Source: Sphingopyxis sp. OPL5 (GTDB taxonomy: Bacteria; Pseudomonadota; Alphaproteobacteria; Sphingomonadales; Sphingomonadaceae). From it: a DNA stretch of 64,000 bases. Each line of letters opens with the position of its first letter. Position 1 is the stretch's first letter. Below are positions 56,640 to 64,000 of the stretch, in pieces. Where the stretch lies: positions 2,226,001-2,290,000 of the forward strand of contig NZ_CP060725.1 of assembly GCF_003797775.2 (NCBI RefSeq), written 5' to 3'. The position numbers and the translations under genes are program-made. Under the pieces are notes generated by a model. That model did not search any database. It had not been told where the DNA came from and worked only from the letters and a program-made list of their open reading frames with translations.

Positions 56640-58135
56640 CCGATCCCATCCGCACCATCGTCATCGTCGGCGGCGGCACCGCCGGCTGGATGGCCGCCGC
56701 CGCCGCGGCGCGCTTTCTGAACGACGGCCAGCGACGCATCCTGCTCGTCGAATCCGATGCGATCGGCACCGTCGGGGTCGGCGAGGCGACGATCCCGCCG
56801 ATCCGCGATTTCAACAACATGCTCGGCATCGACGAGGCCGAGTTCCTCCGCGAAACCGGCGCGACCTTCAAGCTGGGGATCGAGTTCGTCGACTGGGGCG
56901 CGCTTGGCGAGCGCTATCTCCACCCGTTCGGCGATCCGGGGCATAATTTCGAAGGCATCGCCTTTCACCAATATTGGCTGAAGCACCGCCACGATCCGCG
57001 CATCGGGGCCTTTACCGACTATTTCATCACCGCCGCCGCGGTGCGCCATCGCGGCTGTGCGCCGCAAAGCGGCGACCCGCGCTCGCCGCTCCACCAGATG
57101 GCGGCGGCCTATCATTTCGACGCCGCGCTTTACGCGTCCTATCTTCGCCGCCGCGCCGAGGCGCAGGGGGTCGAGCGCATCGAGGGGCGGATCACGGGCG
57201 TCGCGCGCGATGGCGGGAGCGGTCATGTCGCGGCGTTGCGCCTCGCCGACGGGCGCGATGTCGCGGGCGATTTCTTCATCGACTGCTCGGGTTTCGTCAG
57301 CCTGCTTCTGGGCAAGGAAATGGGGGTCGCCTATCGCGACTGGTCGCGCTGGCTGCCCTGCGACCGCGCGTTCGCGGTGCCGTCGGCGCGGACCGATCCG
57401 CTGATCCCCGCGACGCGCGCCACCGCGCATGGTTTCGGATGGCAATGGCGCATCCCGCTCCAGCACCGCACCGGCAACGGCATCGTCTGGTCGAGCGCCC
57501 ATGCCGGCGACGACGAAGCGCGCGACACGCTGCTCGCCAATCTGGACAGCGAAGAACTCGCCGAACCGCGCCAGCTGCGCTTCACCGCCGGGGTGCGCGA
57601 GCGTTTGTGGGAGGGCAATGTCGTCGCGCTGGGACTCGCCGGCGGCTTCATCGAACCGCTCGAATCGACGAGCATCCATCTGATCCAGACCGGGATCAAC
57701 AAGCTGTTCTGGCTGTTCCCCGACAGGAGCTTCAGCGCGGTCGAGCGCGACGAATATAACCGGCTGATGATCGATCAATATGAATATGTCCGCGACTTCA
57801 TCATATTGCATTACAAGGCGACCGCGCGCACCGACACGTCCTTCTGGCGCGACATGGCGGCGATGGAGATCCCCGACAGCCTGGCACAGAAGATCGAACT
57901 GTTCCGCACCAAGGGCCGCATCCGCCGTTTCGACCACGACCTGTTCGGCGTCGCCAACTGGGCGGCGGTGATGCTGGGGCAGAATATTGTACCCGACGGC
58001 TATGACCCGCTGGTCGATGCGACCGACGACGACCGGATCATCGCCGCGATGGAGCGGATCGCGTCGGTGTTCGATCAGCAGGCCCGCGCGATGCCGCCGC
58101 ACGCCGACTATATCGCGCGGCTGGTCGCGCGTTAA
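56636..58135 (+). CDS. Flavin-dependent tryptophan-halogenase family protein
   Basis: A 499-residue flavoprotein of the PrnA/RebH type. The FAD motif VIVGGGTAGWMAAAAAA, the GVGEATIP segment, Lys79 in GATFKLGIEF (the position of the lysine that channels hypohalite in PrnA and RebH), the family signature WQWRIP (269-274), and PLESTSIHL with Glu343-Ser344 (like PrnA Glu346-Ser347) are all present. It therefore looks catalytically competent. Its natural substrate is unknown; relatives in Xanthomonas and metagenomes brominate free indoles in vitro. It lies in an operon with GH5 and aldose epimerase, and its stop overlaps that of the cupin gene. Confidence 0.93.
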   Translation: MTDPIRTIVIVGGGTAGWMAAAAAARFLNDGQRRILLVESDAIGTVGVGEATIPPIRDFNNMLGIDEAEFLRETGATFKLGIEFVDWGALGERYLHPFGDPGHNFEGIAFHQYWLKHRHDPRIGAFTDYFITAAAVRHRGCAPQSGDPRSPLHQMAAAYHFDAALYASYLRRRAEAQGVERIEGRITGVARDGGSGHVAALRLADGRDVAGDFFIDCSGFVSLLLGKEMGVAYRDWSRWLPCDRAFAVPSARTDPLIPATRATAHGFGWQWRIPLQHRTGNGIVWSSAHAGDDEARDTLLANLDSEELAEPRQLRFTAGVRERLWEGNVVALGLAGGFIEPLESTSIHLIQTGINKLFWLFPDRSFSAVERDEYNRLMIDQYEYVRDFIILHYKATARTDTSFWRDMAAMEIPDSLAQKIELFRTKGRIRRFDHDLFGVANWAAVMLGQNIVPDGYDPLVDATDDDRIIAAMERIASVFDQQARAMPPHADYIARLVAR

Positions 58136-59151
58136 CGCGGCCCCATCAGCCCGCGCAGCACGAAGTTGCGGATCGTCTCGTCGCGTTCGGGCGATGCCGC
58201 GCCCTGCACGCCGCGCGCATGCGGCGGCAGATGATCGGCGGCCGCCGCGCCGTCGTCGCCGAAGATATAATGGTCGAACCAGGTCCGCCACGCCGCGCGC
58301 TCGGCGGCGGGCAGGTCGCGGATCGCGAGCAGCGCATGGGCAAAGGCGAGCAGCGGCGAACTCCCCGCGCGCGCGTCGAGCCAGTAATTGACCATCAGGT
58401 TGAGCGGCCCCGTGGCGCGGATATTGTGCCACCACAGCGACGGGATGAAGATCGCATCGCCGGGGCCGAGGGTCGCGACCTGGGCCGCCTCCATCGCGCC
58501 GGCGAAGCGCGGGTAACGCGCGAGGTCGGGGTCGTCGACCGCGACCATGCTCACCGGCTGCCCCGCCGGGGTCTTGTTGAGCGGGCCGAGGTAGAGGTTC
58601 GCCACCTGCTCGGGCGGGAAGAGGACGAAGCGGCGGACACCCGACACGACAACGGCGACATTGTCCGACTGGTCGAAATGGGTCGCGATATGGCTGTCGT
58701 TGCCGATCCACATCCGCGGCGTCGCCCCCGGGGTGTCGAGGGGAAGGCGGTGGTCGGCAAGGAAGCCCGGCATGAAATCGGCCGCCGCGACCGACCCGGC
58801 GTAGAAGCTCGGCGGGGCGGGCTGCTCGCTCGCCCACAGCAGCCGGTCGAGCAGCGGCCCCACGCGCGCCTGTTCGGTGCGGAAATTGAATCCCGCCATA
58901 TCGTCGCGATAGAAATAATGGCCGGCCATGCCCGGTGGCGCGGTGAAGACGTTCATCGCCGCGCCCTCGCCATAGCCTTTGAGCAATTGCGCCATCGCAT
59001 CGGGTCCGGCGCGGCCCGCAGCGACAGCGGGCCAGTGGGCGGCCAGCCCGCGCAGCACCAGCGGGCGCGCCGCCGCCTCGGCCAGCGCCGCCGCGGCATC
59101 GGGCGCTTCGACCGCGGCGACCGGCGCGGCGCTGGCCAGCCAATCGCTCAT
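58132..59151 (-). CDS. Cupin-like (JmjC-like) domain protein, probable 2-oxoglutarate/Fe(II) oxygenase
   Basis: A 339-residue protein of the cupin_8/JmjC type. The iron-binding triad is visible as His158-x-Asp160 in IATHFDQSDN and His242 in LWWHNIRATG. The core has WIGNDSHIATHFD, RRFVLFPPEQVANLYLG and GDAIFIPSLWWHN. Relatives hydroxylate proteins or small molecules. No signal peptide is seen. It is transcribed with the GH3 gene (their ends overlap by four bases) and faces the halogenase gene, which it overlaps by four bases at the stop. Cupin and halogenase genes recur together in glycan/TonB loci of related bacteria. Confidence 0.87.
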   Translation of the reverse strand: MSDWLASAAPVAAVEAPDAAAALAEAAARPLVLRGLAAHWPAVAAGRAGPDAMAQLLKGYGEGAAMNVFTAPPGMAGHYFYRDDMAGFNFRTEQARVGPLLDRLLWASEQPAPPSFYAGSVAAADFMPGFLADHRLPLDTPGATPRMWIGNDSHIATHFDQSDNVAVVVSGVRRFVLFPPEQVANLYLGPLNKTPAGQPVSMVAVDDPDLARYPRFAGAMEAAQVATLGPGDAIFIPSLWWHNIRATGPLNLMVNYWLDARAGSSPLLAFAHALLAIRDLPAAERAAWRTWFDHYIFGDDGAAAADHLPPHARGVQGAASPERDETIRNFVLRGLMGPR

Positions 59152-61643
59152 GGGCAGGGGATCATGACATCCGCGGTCGACGCCAGCCGGACGTCGGCGA
59201 GGCTGAAGCGCGCCGCGCCCTCGGTGGTCAGCCGGAAGGGAGTCTCGACCCTGGTCATGTCGGCGCCTTTAGCAGCAAAGCATTTGAGCGGCACGCCATA
59301 GCTGCGCCATTCGCCGAGCGGCGCGGTCGCCAGCGCGGCGAAGGGAATCGCGGTCCGGTTGAAGACCAGCATCGCCGGTTCGGCCGGGGGCTGGTCGACG
59401 CGCATCGTCGCGACCAGCAGCAAGTCGCCATTGCTTTCGCGTGTCAGTTCAACGGGCGCGTGGCTCGACACTTCGACCGTCGCGGGGCCGCCCGCGATCG
59501 CGAACTGCCGCGCGCCTTCCTGGACGATATGGTCGGTCGCGGTGACGGTGACCCGGCCGCCGAGCGCCTTGGCCGGGACGCTGCTGATCCGTGTCGTGTC
59601 GCCCGCGCCGTCCATCACGCGCAGCGACCAGGACGCGGCGGGGACGCCGCGCGCGAACCAGTTGGTGCCGCTGTCGCTGTCCGTGACCCCGGGGTCTTCG
59701 GACAATCGGGTCCATGCCCTGTCGTCCGCCAGCCCCAGTCCATAGCCGAAGGGGAAAAGCACCGGTCCGTCGGCGCGCGCGGTGGCGGGCCAGGCGGTGG
59801 GCAATTTGCCGGTAAAGTCGAAGCGCGCTTTGCCGTCCTTGCCCGCGATCAGCAGATCGGCGACGCCCGCGCCTTCGGAGCCCGGAAGCCACGCCGCGAC
59901 AAAGGCGTCCGCCGTGTTGAGTTCGGGGTTCATGAACAGCGGGCGCCCGCTGATCATCACCGCGATGACCGGTACGCCCTGCGCCTTCAGTTTCTGCATC
60001 GTCGCGAACGGCGCGCGCAGGTCGGGGCGGAGCTGGAGCGTTTTCAGGTCGCCCTGGAATTCGGCATAGGGGGTCTCGCCGAACACGACGATCGCCGCGT
60101 CGGGCTTTTTCCGGTAGGCGCCGTCGGGGGCCAGCTCGGCGCTGCCGCCTGCGGCCGTCACCGCATCGTCGATCCCTTTCCAGATCGATGTCGCGCCGGG
60201 GAAGTTGGCGTTGGTGACGTCGGTGCCCTGCCAGCTGATCGTCCAGCCGCCCGACTGGCGCCCGATATCGTCGGCGGCGTCCCCCGCGACCAGCACGTGG
60301 CTGCCCGGCTTGATCGGCAAAACGCCGCCCTGATCCTTCAGCAGCACCAGCGACTTGCGCACCGCCTCGCGCGCGATCGCGCGGTGGTCGGGCGCACCGA
60401 GCAAATCCCATTGCCCGGCATAGCGCCGGCTCGACGGCTTGCCGGCCTCGAACAGCCCAAGCCGCATCTTGACGCGCAGGATGCGCGCGACCGCATCGTC
60501 GAGCCGCGCCATCGGCACCGTGCCGTCCTTCGCCTGCGCGACGAGCGAGGTCCACATCGCCTTCCAGCTGTCGGGCGCCATCACCATGTCGAGCCCGGCG
60601 TTGATCACCTGCGGACACGACGCGTTGGTGCATCCGGCGACCTGGCCATGCGCGTTCCAGTCGCTGACCAGAAAGCCGTCGAAGCCCATATGATCTTTCA
60701 GCAGGTCGGTGAGCAGCGACTTGTTGCCGGTGTTCTTGACCCCGTTCCAGCCCGAGAAGCTGACCATGATCGTCGCGACGCCCTCGCTGAGGGCGGGCAC
60801 ATAGGGGGCGCCGTGAATATCGCGGAGCTGCTCTTCGCTGATCCGCGCATCGCCCTGGTCGCGCCCGTCGACGGTGCCGCCGTCGGCAAGAAAATGCTTG
60901 GTCGAGGCGATGACATAAGGGCCCTTGAGCAGGTCCTTGCCATTGGCGGGACCCTGCAGCCCGCGCACCATCCGCCCGACATAGTCGCTGACCAACGCCG
61001 GGTCCGAAGAATAGCCTTCATAGGCGCGGCCCCAGCGGTAATCCTGCGGCACGGTGACGGTCGGGGCGAAGGTCCATTCCATGCCCGTGGTGCGGATTTC
61101 GAGCGCGGTCGCGCGCGCGATGCGCTCGATCAGATCGGGATCGCGCGCCGCGCCCAGCCCGACATTGTGCGGGAACAGCGTCGCGCCGATGATATTGCTG
61201 TGGCCGTGCACCGCGTCGGTGCCCCAGATGATCGGGATCGCGACCCCGCCGCCGCTGCTGTCCACCGACGCCGCGTAGAAGGCGTCGGCCAGCGCCAGCC
61301 ATTTTCCGGGCGCGGCGAAATCGTCGCCCCCGGGGCCGCTGCTGCCGCCGTTGAGGATCGATCCCAGATGATAGGTTTTGGCGTCGGCGGGGGTGGCGCT
61401 GCCGATATCGGCCTGGACGATCTGCCCGACCTTTTCCTCGACCGTCATGCGCGCGATGAGCGCGGCGATGCGCGCCTCGGTCGCGGCATCGCGCGGCAAA
61501 GGCCATGTCGGCGCCGGCCATTTTTCGGGGTGCGCGGTTGCCTCGGGCGGGACCGGGGCGAGCAGCAGCGGCGCTTCCCGAGCGCCGCTCTGGACCGCGC
61601 AGGCCGATAGCATCAGGGAAAGCAGCCAGATATGCTTGCGCAT
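59148..61643 (-). CDS. Glycoside hydrolase family 3 beta-glucosidase-type lipoprotein
   Basis: An 831-residue protein with a lipobox (LSLMLSAC) and a full three-domain GH3 enzyme. The catalytic N-domain contains IPIIWGTDAVHGHSNI, ASTKHFLADGGT, and the nucleophile aspartate in FDGFLVSDWNAHG (about residue 328). The middle alpha/beta domain carries VLVAGDAADDIGRQSGGWT. An extra C-terminal domain, about 160 residues, may bind sugar. It would trim oligosaccharides made by GH5 to glucose or a related sugar. The second of two ATGs (61643) is used since AGAGG is six bases upstream of it. Confidence 0.93.
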   Translation of the reverse strand: MRKHIWLLSLMLSACAVQSGAREAPLLLAPVPPEATAHPEKWPAPTWPLPRDAATEARIAALIARMTVEEKVGQIVQADIGSATPADAKTYHLGSILNGGSSGPGGDDFAAPGKWLALADAFYAASVDSSGGGVAIPIIWGTDAVHGHSNIIGATLFPHNVGLGAARDPDLIERIARATALEIRTTGMEWTFAPTVTVPQDYRWGRAYEGYSSDPALVSDYVGRMVRGLQGPANGKDLLKGPYVIASTKHFLADGGTVDGRDQGDARISEEQLRDIHGAPYVPALSEGVATIMVSFSGWNGVKNTGNKSLLTDLLKDHMGFDGFLVSDWNAHGQVAGCTNASCPQVINAGLDMVMAPDSWKAMWTSLVAQAKDGTVPMARLDDAVARILRVKMRLGLFEAGKPSSRRYAGQWDLLGAPDHRAIAREAVRKSLVLLKDQGGVLPIKPGSHVLVAGDAADDIGRQSGGWTISWQGTDVTNANFPGATSIWKGIDDAVTAAGGSAELAPDGAYRKKPDAAIVVFGETPYAEFQGDLKTLQLRPDLRAPFATMQKLKAQGVPVIAVMISGRPLFMNPELNTADAFVAAWLPGSEGAGVADLLIAGKDGKARFDFTGKLPTAWPATARADGPVLFPFGYGLGLADDRAWTRLSEDPGVTDSDSGTNWFARGVPAASWSLRVMDGAGDTTRISSVPAKALGGRVTVTATDHIVQEGARQFAIAGGPATVEVSSHAPVELTRESNGDLLLVATMRVDQPPAEPAMLVFNRTAIPFAALATAPLGEWRSYGVPLKCFAAKGADMTRVETPFRLTTEGAARFSLADVRLASTADVMIPCP

Positions 61644-61653
61644 CATGATCCTC

Positions 61654-62913
61654 TCATTGGGGTGCCGCGCGGGCGATGGTCGTTCGGACGATGTCCTCGG
61701 ACAGCGCCAGCGCGGTTGGGTCGATGCGGCGCGGCGGCGGGCGCAGCGCCATCAGGCGCGCGAGCCACTGGCCGGGGGCGATCGGGTCGAGTTCGGCGGC
61801 CGCGATGCGACCGCGCGCGTCGAACGCCGTCAGCATCGCGATCAGGCTGTCGGACCGCGCAGCGCCATCGGGGGCGAGGCACAGGCTGCTCCAGTTGCCG
61901 AGCGCATCCTGCGCGATGGCGGTCCGCCGGACATATTCGCGCGTGTCGCGGCCTTGGCCATCGGGGCGCGGCAGCAGCGCGATGACCCGCAGGATGTCCT
62001 CGAGCGCGTTGCCCAGCAGGCTGCCGTCGGCGACCGGGGCGCGGACCGCGGCCTCGCCGATCGCGACGGCATTGCCTTGCCAGCTTTGCACGAGACGACC
62101 GGGAGCGTCGCCGCCCGCCGCGATCGTCGCGCTCCATGGGCGGGTTTGCCAGTGCAGCGCGTCGGATGCCGTCGTCAGCACCTCCTCGCCGATCGCGCCG
62201 GCGCCTCCGGGCGCGACGGCAAGCGTCAGCGCCGGCAGCGATGGCGACCAGTCAAGCCAGCCAACACCCAGTGCGGACAGCAGGCGCGAGCGCGGACCGG
62301 CGGCGTCGATGTAAAGATCGGCGGTCAGCGTTTCGCCCGCCGGGGTGACGATGCCCTGGATGGCCTTGCCGCCGGTTTCGACCCGAATGCCGGCAGCGTC
62401 GCGCCGGACGATGTTCAGCGTCGCCGCCATGTCACCGAGCAAGGCGGCATAAGCGGCGGCATCGAAACGCGCGCCGAAACCGCCTTCGTCGCCGCGCGCG
62501 TCGCGCAGCGCGAGCAGCATCGCGGCGAAATCGGGGGTGGCGTCGGTGGTTTCGGCGCGGTGGCGGAGCCAGATCTGATGGAGCGCGACGCCTTCGACGA
62601 AGGGAATCGCGGTGGTGGCCGCCTCGCGAACCGCGGTGCCATCCGCCGCGACATAGCGTCGCAGATGAACCGGTTCGGCCTTGGCGCGCCGGGCGAACAG
62701 CCGGGGGTCGAGGCCGATCTGGCGGTGAAATTTGTGGATGACCGGGGTGGCCGCGCCGAGCCGGTCGATCCAGCCTCCCCGATCGGCCGGCAGCTGGACG
62801 AGCGTGACCGCCGCGCCCGGCAACGCCCGGCGCAGCGCGATCGCCGCCGCGAGACCGACGATACCGTCGCCGATGACCAGCACCGATCGGGTTTGGGCGT
62901 GCGCGCCGGTCAT
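61654..62913 (-). CDS. Halogenase-like flavoprotein lacking the catalytic motifs
   Basis: A 419-residue protein with a tryptophan-halogenase-like fold: RSVLVIGDGIVGLAAAIALR at the N-terminus for FAD, then an alignable but divergent body. The usual GVGEATIP segment reads DRLGAATPV. The position equivalent to Lys79 falls in AEPVHLRRYV and is not lysine. WxWxIP is missing (HWQTRPWSATIA). It is therefore predicted not to be a halogenase, but perhaps a structural or redox partner of its neighbour. It overlaps the full-length halogenase gene by four bases (ATGA), suggesting production together. Confidence 0.75.
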   Translation of the reverse strand: MTGAHAQTRSVLVIGDGIVGLAAAIALRRALPGAAVTLVQLPADRGGWIDRLGAATPVIHKFHRQIGLDPRLFARRAKAEPVHLRRYVAADGTAVREAATTAIPFVEGVALHQIWLRHRAETTDATPDFAAMLLALRDARGDEGGFGARFDAAAYAALLGDMAATLNIVRRDAAGIRVETGGKAIQGIVTPAGETLTADLYIDAAGPRSRLLSALGVGWLDWSPSLPALTLAVAPGGAGAIGEEVLTTASDALHWQTRPWSATIAAGGDAPGRLVQSWQGNAVAIGEAAVRAPVADGSLLGNALEDILRVIALLPRPDGQGRDTREYVRRTAIAQDALGNWSSLCLAPDGAARSDSLIAMLTAFDARGRIAAAELDPIAPGQWLARLMALRPPPRRIDPTALALSEDIVRTTIARAAPQ

Positions 62914-64000
62914 GCCGCCTCCCACGCCCCCGCCTGCCGCAGATATTCAGCGTGGTCGGGCCACGCCGCGACGCGGCTCCGGATCGCGCCGTCAAGGTCC
63001 GCCAGCGACTGCGCGATGCGGTTCTGCGGCGGGATGTCGGCGCGCTGGTCGTAACCGCGCGGCATCACCCCCTGGCCGAGGTACACCGCGACCCAGCTCG
63101 CCTCGAGGAACAGGCCCTCGGTATAGAGTTCGACCCGCCCGCTGTCTTTCCACAGCGCCATCTTGCGCTCGAGTTCGGGGGGCAGCGCCATCGTGCGGAC
63201 ATGGTTCCAGAAGTCCGAATCGTCGCGCCGCGTTGCATGATAATGGAGGATCAGGAAGTCGCGGATACGGTCATATTCGCGGTCGACCAGCGCGTTGAAA
63301 CTGTCGCGATCGCACGCGTCGATCCGGCGCTGCGGAAACAGCTCGACCAGCCGTGTCACCGCCTGCTGGACGAGGTGGATACTCGTCGATTCGAGCGGCT
63401 CAAGGAAACCGCTGGCGAGCCCGATCGCGACGACGTTGCGATCCCAGCTTTTCGTCCGCCGCCCGGCGCGAAAGCGCAGCACGCGCGGGTCGGCGAGCGG
63501 CTCGCCCTCGACTGCGCCGAGGATCGCGGCGCAGGCCTCGTCCTCCGACACATGGTTGCTGGAAAAGACATAGCCATTGCCGACGCGATGCTGCAGCGGG
63601 ATGCGCCAGCGCCAGCCGGCGGGCATCGCGGTCGCGCGCGTATAGGGTTCGATCGGACCGTCGGGCGCGGCGCAGGGCAGGGCGGCGGCGCGGTCGCACG
63701 GCAACCATTCGGACCAATCCTCCCACGGCGATTGCAGGGTTTCGCCGATCAGCAGCGCGCGAAAGCCCGAGCAGTCGATGAACAGGTCGCCTTCGATCAC
63801 ATCGCCGCGATCGGTGCGCAGCCGGGCGACATCGCCGCTTGCCGCGTCGCGTTCGACCGCGACGACCTTGCCCTCGGTGCGCCGGGTGCCATGCGCCTCG
63901 GCGAAGCGGCGCAGCATCGGCGCCATGCGGGTGGCGTCGAACTGATAGGCATAGCTGTAGCTGCTATCGAGGAGGTCGCCGCCCTCCGGGACCGGGGCGA
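62910..64000 (-). CDS. Flavin-dependent tryptophan-halogenase family protein (5' end outside the window)
   Basis: The C-terminal 363 residues of a second halogenase. Visible are SYSYAYQFDATR, GDLFIDCSGFRALLIGE, the signature WRWRIP followed by LQHRVGNGYVFSSNHV, and GFLEPLESTSIHLVQQAV. The FAD motif and Lys79 region lie beyond the right edge. ATG at 63926 is internal, since family sequence continues upstream in frame to base 64000. It differs clearly from the first halogenase (56636-58135), so the two are not a recent duplication. Confidence 0.93.
   Translation of the reverse strand, partial: APVPEGGDLLDSSYSYAYQFDATRMAPMLRRFAEAHGTRRTEGKVVAVERDAASGDVARLRTDRGDVIEGDLFIDCSGFRALLIGETLQSPWEDWSEWLPCDRAAALPCAAPDGPIEPYTRATAMPAGWRWRIPLQHRVGNGYVFSSNHVSEDEACAAILGAVEGEPLADPRVLRFRAGRRTKSWDRNVVAIGLASGFLEPLESTSIHLVQQAVTRLVELFPQRRIDACDRDSFNALVDREYDRIRDFLILHYHATRRDDSDFWNHVRTMALPPELERKMALWKDSGRVELYTEGLFLEASWVAVYLGQGVMPRGYDQRADIPPQNRIAQSLADLDGAIRSRVAAWPDHAEYLRQAGAWEAA

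Noticed and set aside
60290..60303. CACGTG core inside the GH3 gene as a fourth parS
   Set aside because: The flanks (CCAG and GCTG) do not match the required TGTTNC and GNAACA arms.
62910..63926. Treating the ATG at 63926 as the start of the second halogenase
   Set aside because: Family-like sequence (SYSYAYQFDATR and earlier) continues in frame up to the right edge, so the gene is cut by the window and not short.

Overview
The window is GC-rich chromosomal DNA of an alphaproteobacterium, almost certainly Sphingomonadaceae and possibly a Sphingopyxis-like genus (inference). The support is the rho ... mnmE-mnmG-rsmG-parA-parB order, typical of the origin-proximal chromosome in this class, a DUF6489 gene, a Mic60-like gene behind hemC-hemD, large TonB-dependent receptors, and a polysaccharide locus with flavin-dependent halogenases and a JmjC-like cupin. 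Coding density is very high, with many ATGA or TGATG overlaps. No insertion sequence, prophage or CRISPR array was seen, and no gap without a gene exceeds 300 bases.

0-12.8 kb: the 3' end of rho, small conserved genes, TerC, a minus-strand trio (glutamate-synthase-like oxidoreductase, NTF2-like, dienelactone hydrolase), then mnmE, mnmG, rsmG, parA and parB. Three parS-type palindromes sit at 7074, 7977 and 10921, two of them inside genes, so this is the chromosome segregation centre and oriC should be close. Two accessory genes and repeat elements interrupt the usually tight mnmG-rsmG junction.

13-24.6 kb: a surface-fibre locus (DUF4402 subunit, periplasmic chaperone, usher-like outer-membrane protein), tail to tail with an exported TPR-CHAT protease. 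A three-gene envelope-sugar operon follows (UDP-galactopyranose-mutase-like flavoprotein, GtrA, GT-C membrane transferase).

24.6-51 kb: mostly housekeeping genes with some catabolic ones: msrB, a CYP153-like P450 without visible redox partners, an ABC-2 exporter, queG, a lipoprotein and EI24 pair, an adenosine-kinase-type sugar kinase, a polysaccharide flippase, gpsA-tsaD divergent from hemC-hemD-mic60, gcdH with a CoA transferase, a TonB receptor with a divergent TetR regulator and a candidate operator, metX-metW divergent from hisC-tyrA, plsC, and ftsE-ftsX-ydcF.

51-64 kb: a zinc-ribbon protein, a YeiH-type transporter and tRNA-Arg(CCG), then an accessory polysaccharide-utilisation locus. 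A LacI-type operator lies inside the promoter of a secreted GH5 enzyme with tandem C-terminal modules. Aldose 1-epimerase and a flavin-dependent halogenase follow in the same direction. Facing them are a second halogenase (cut by the right edge), a halogenase-like protein that has lost the catalytic motifs, a GH3 beta-glucosidase lipoprotein and a JmjC-like cupin. This pairing of glycan degradation with an apparent halogenation/hydroxylation module is the best candidate for an undescribed system.
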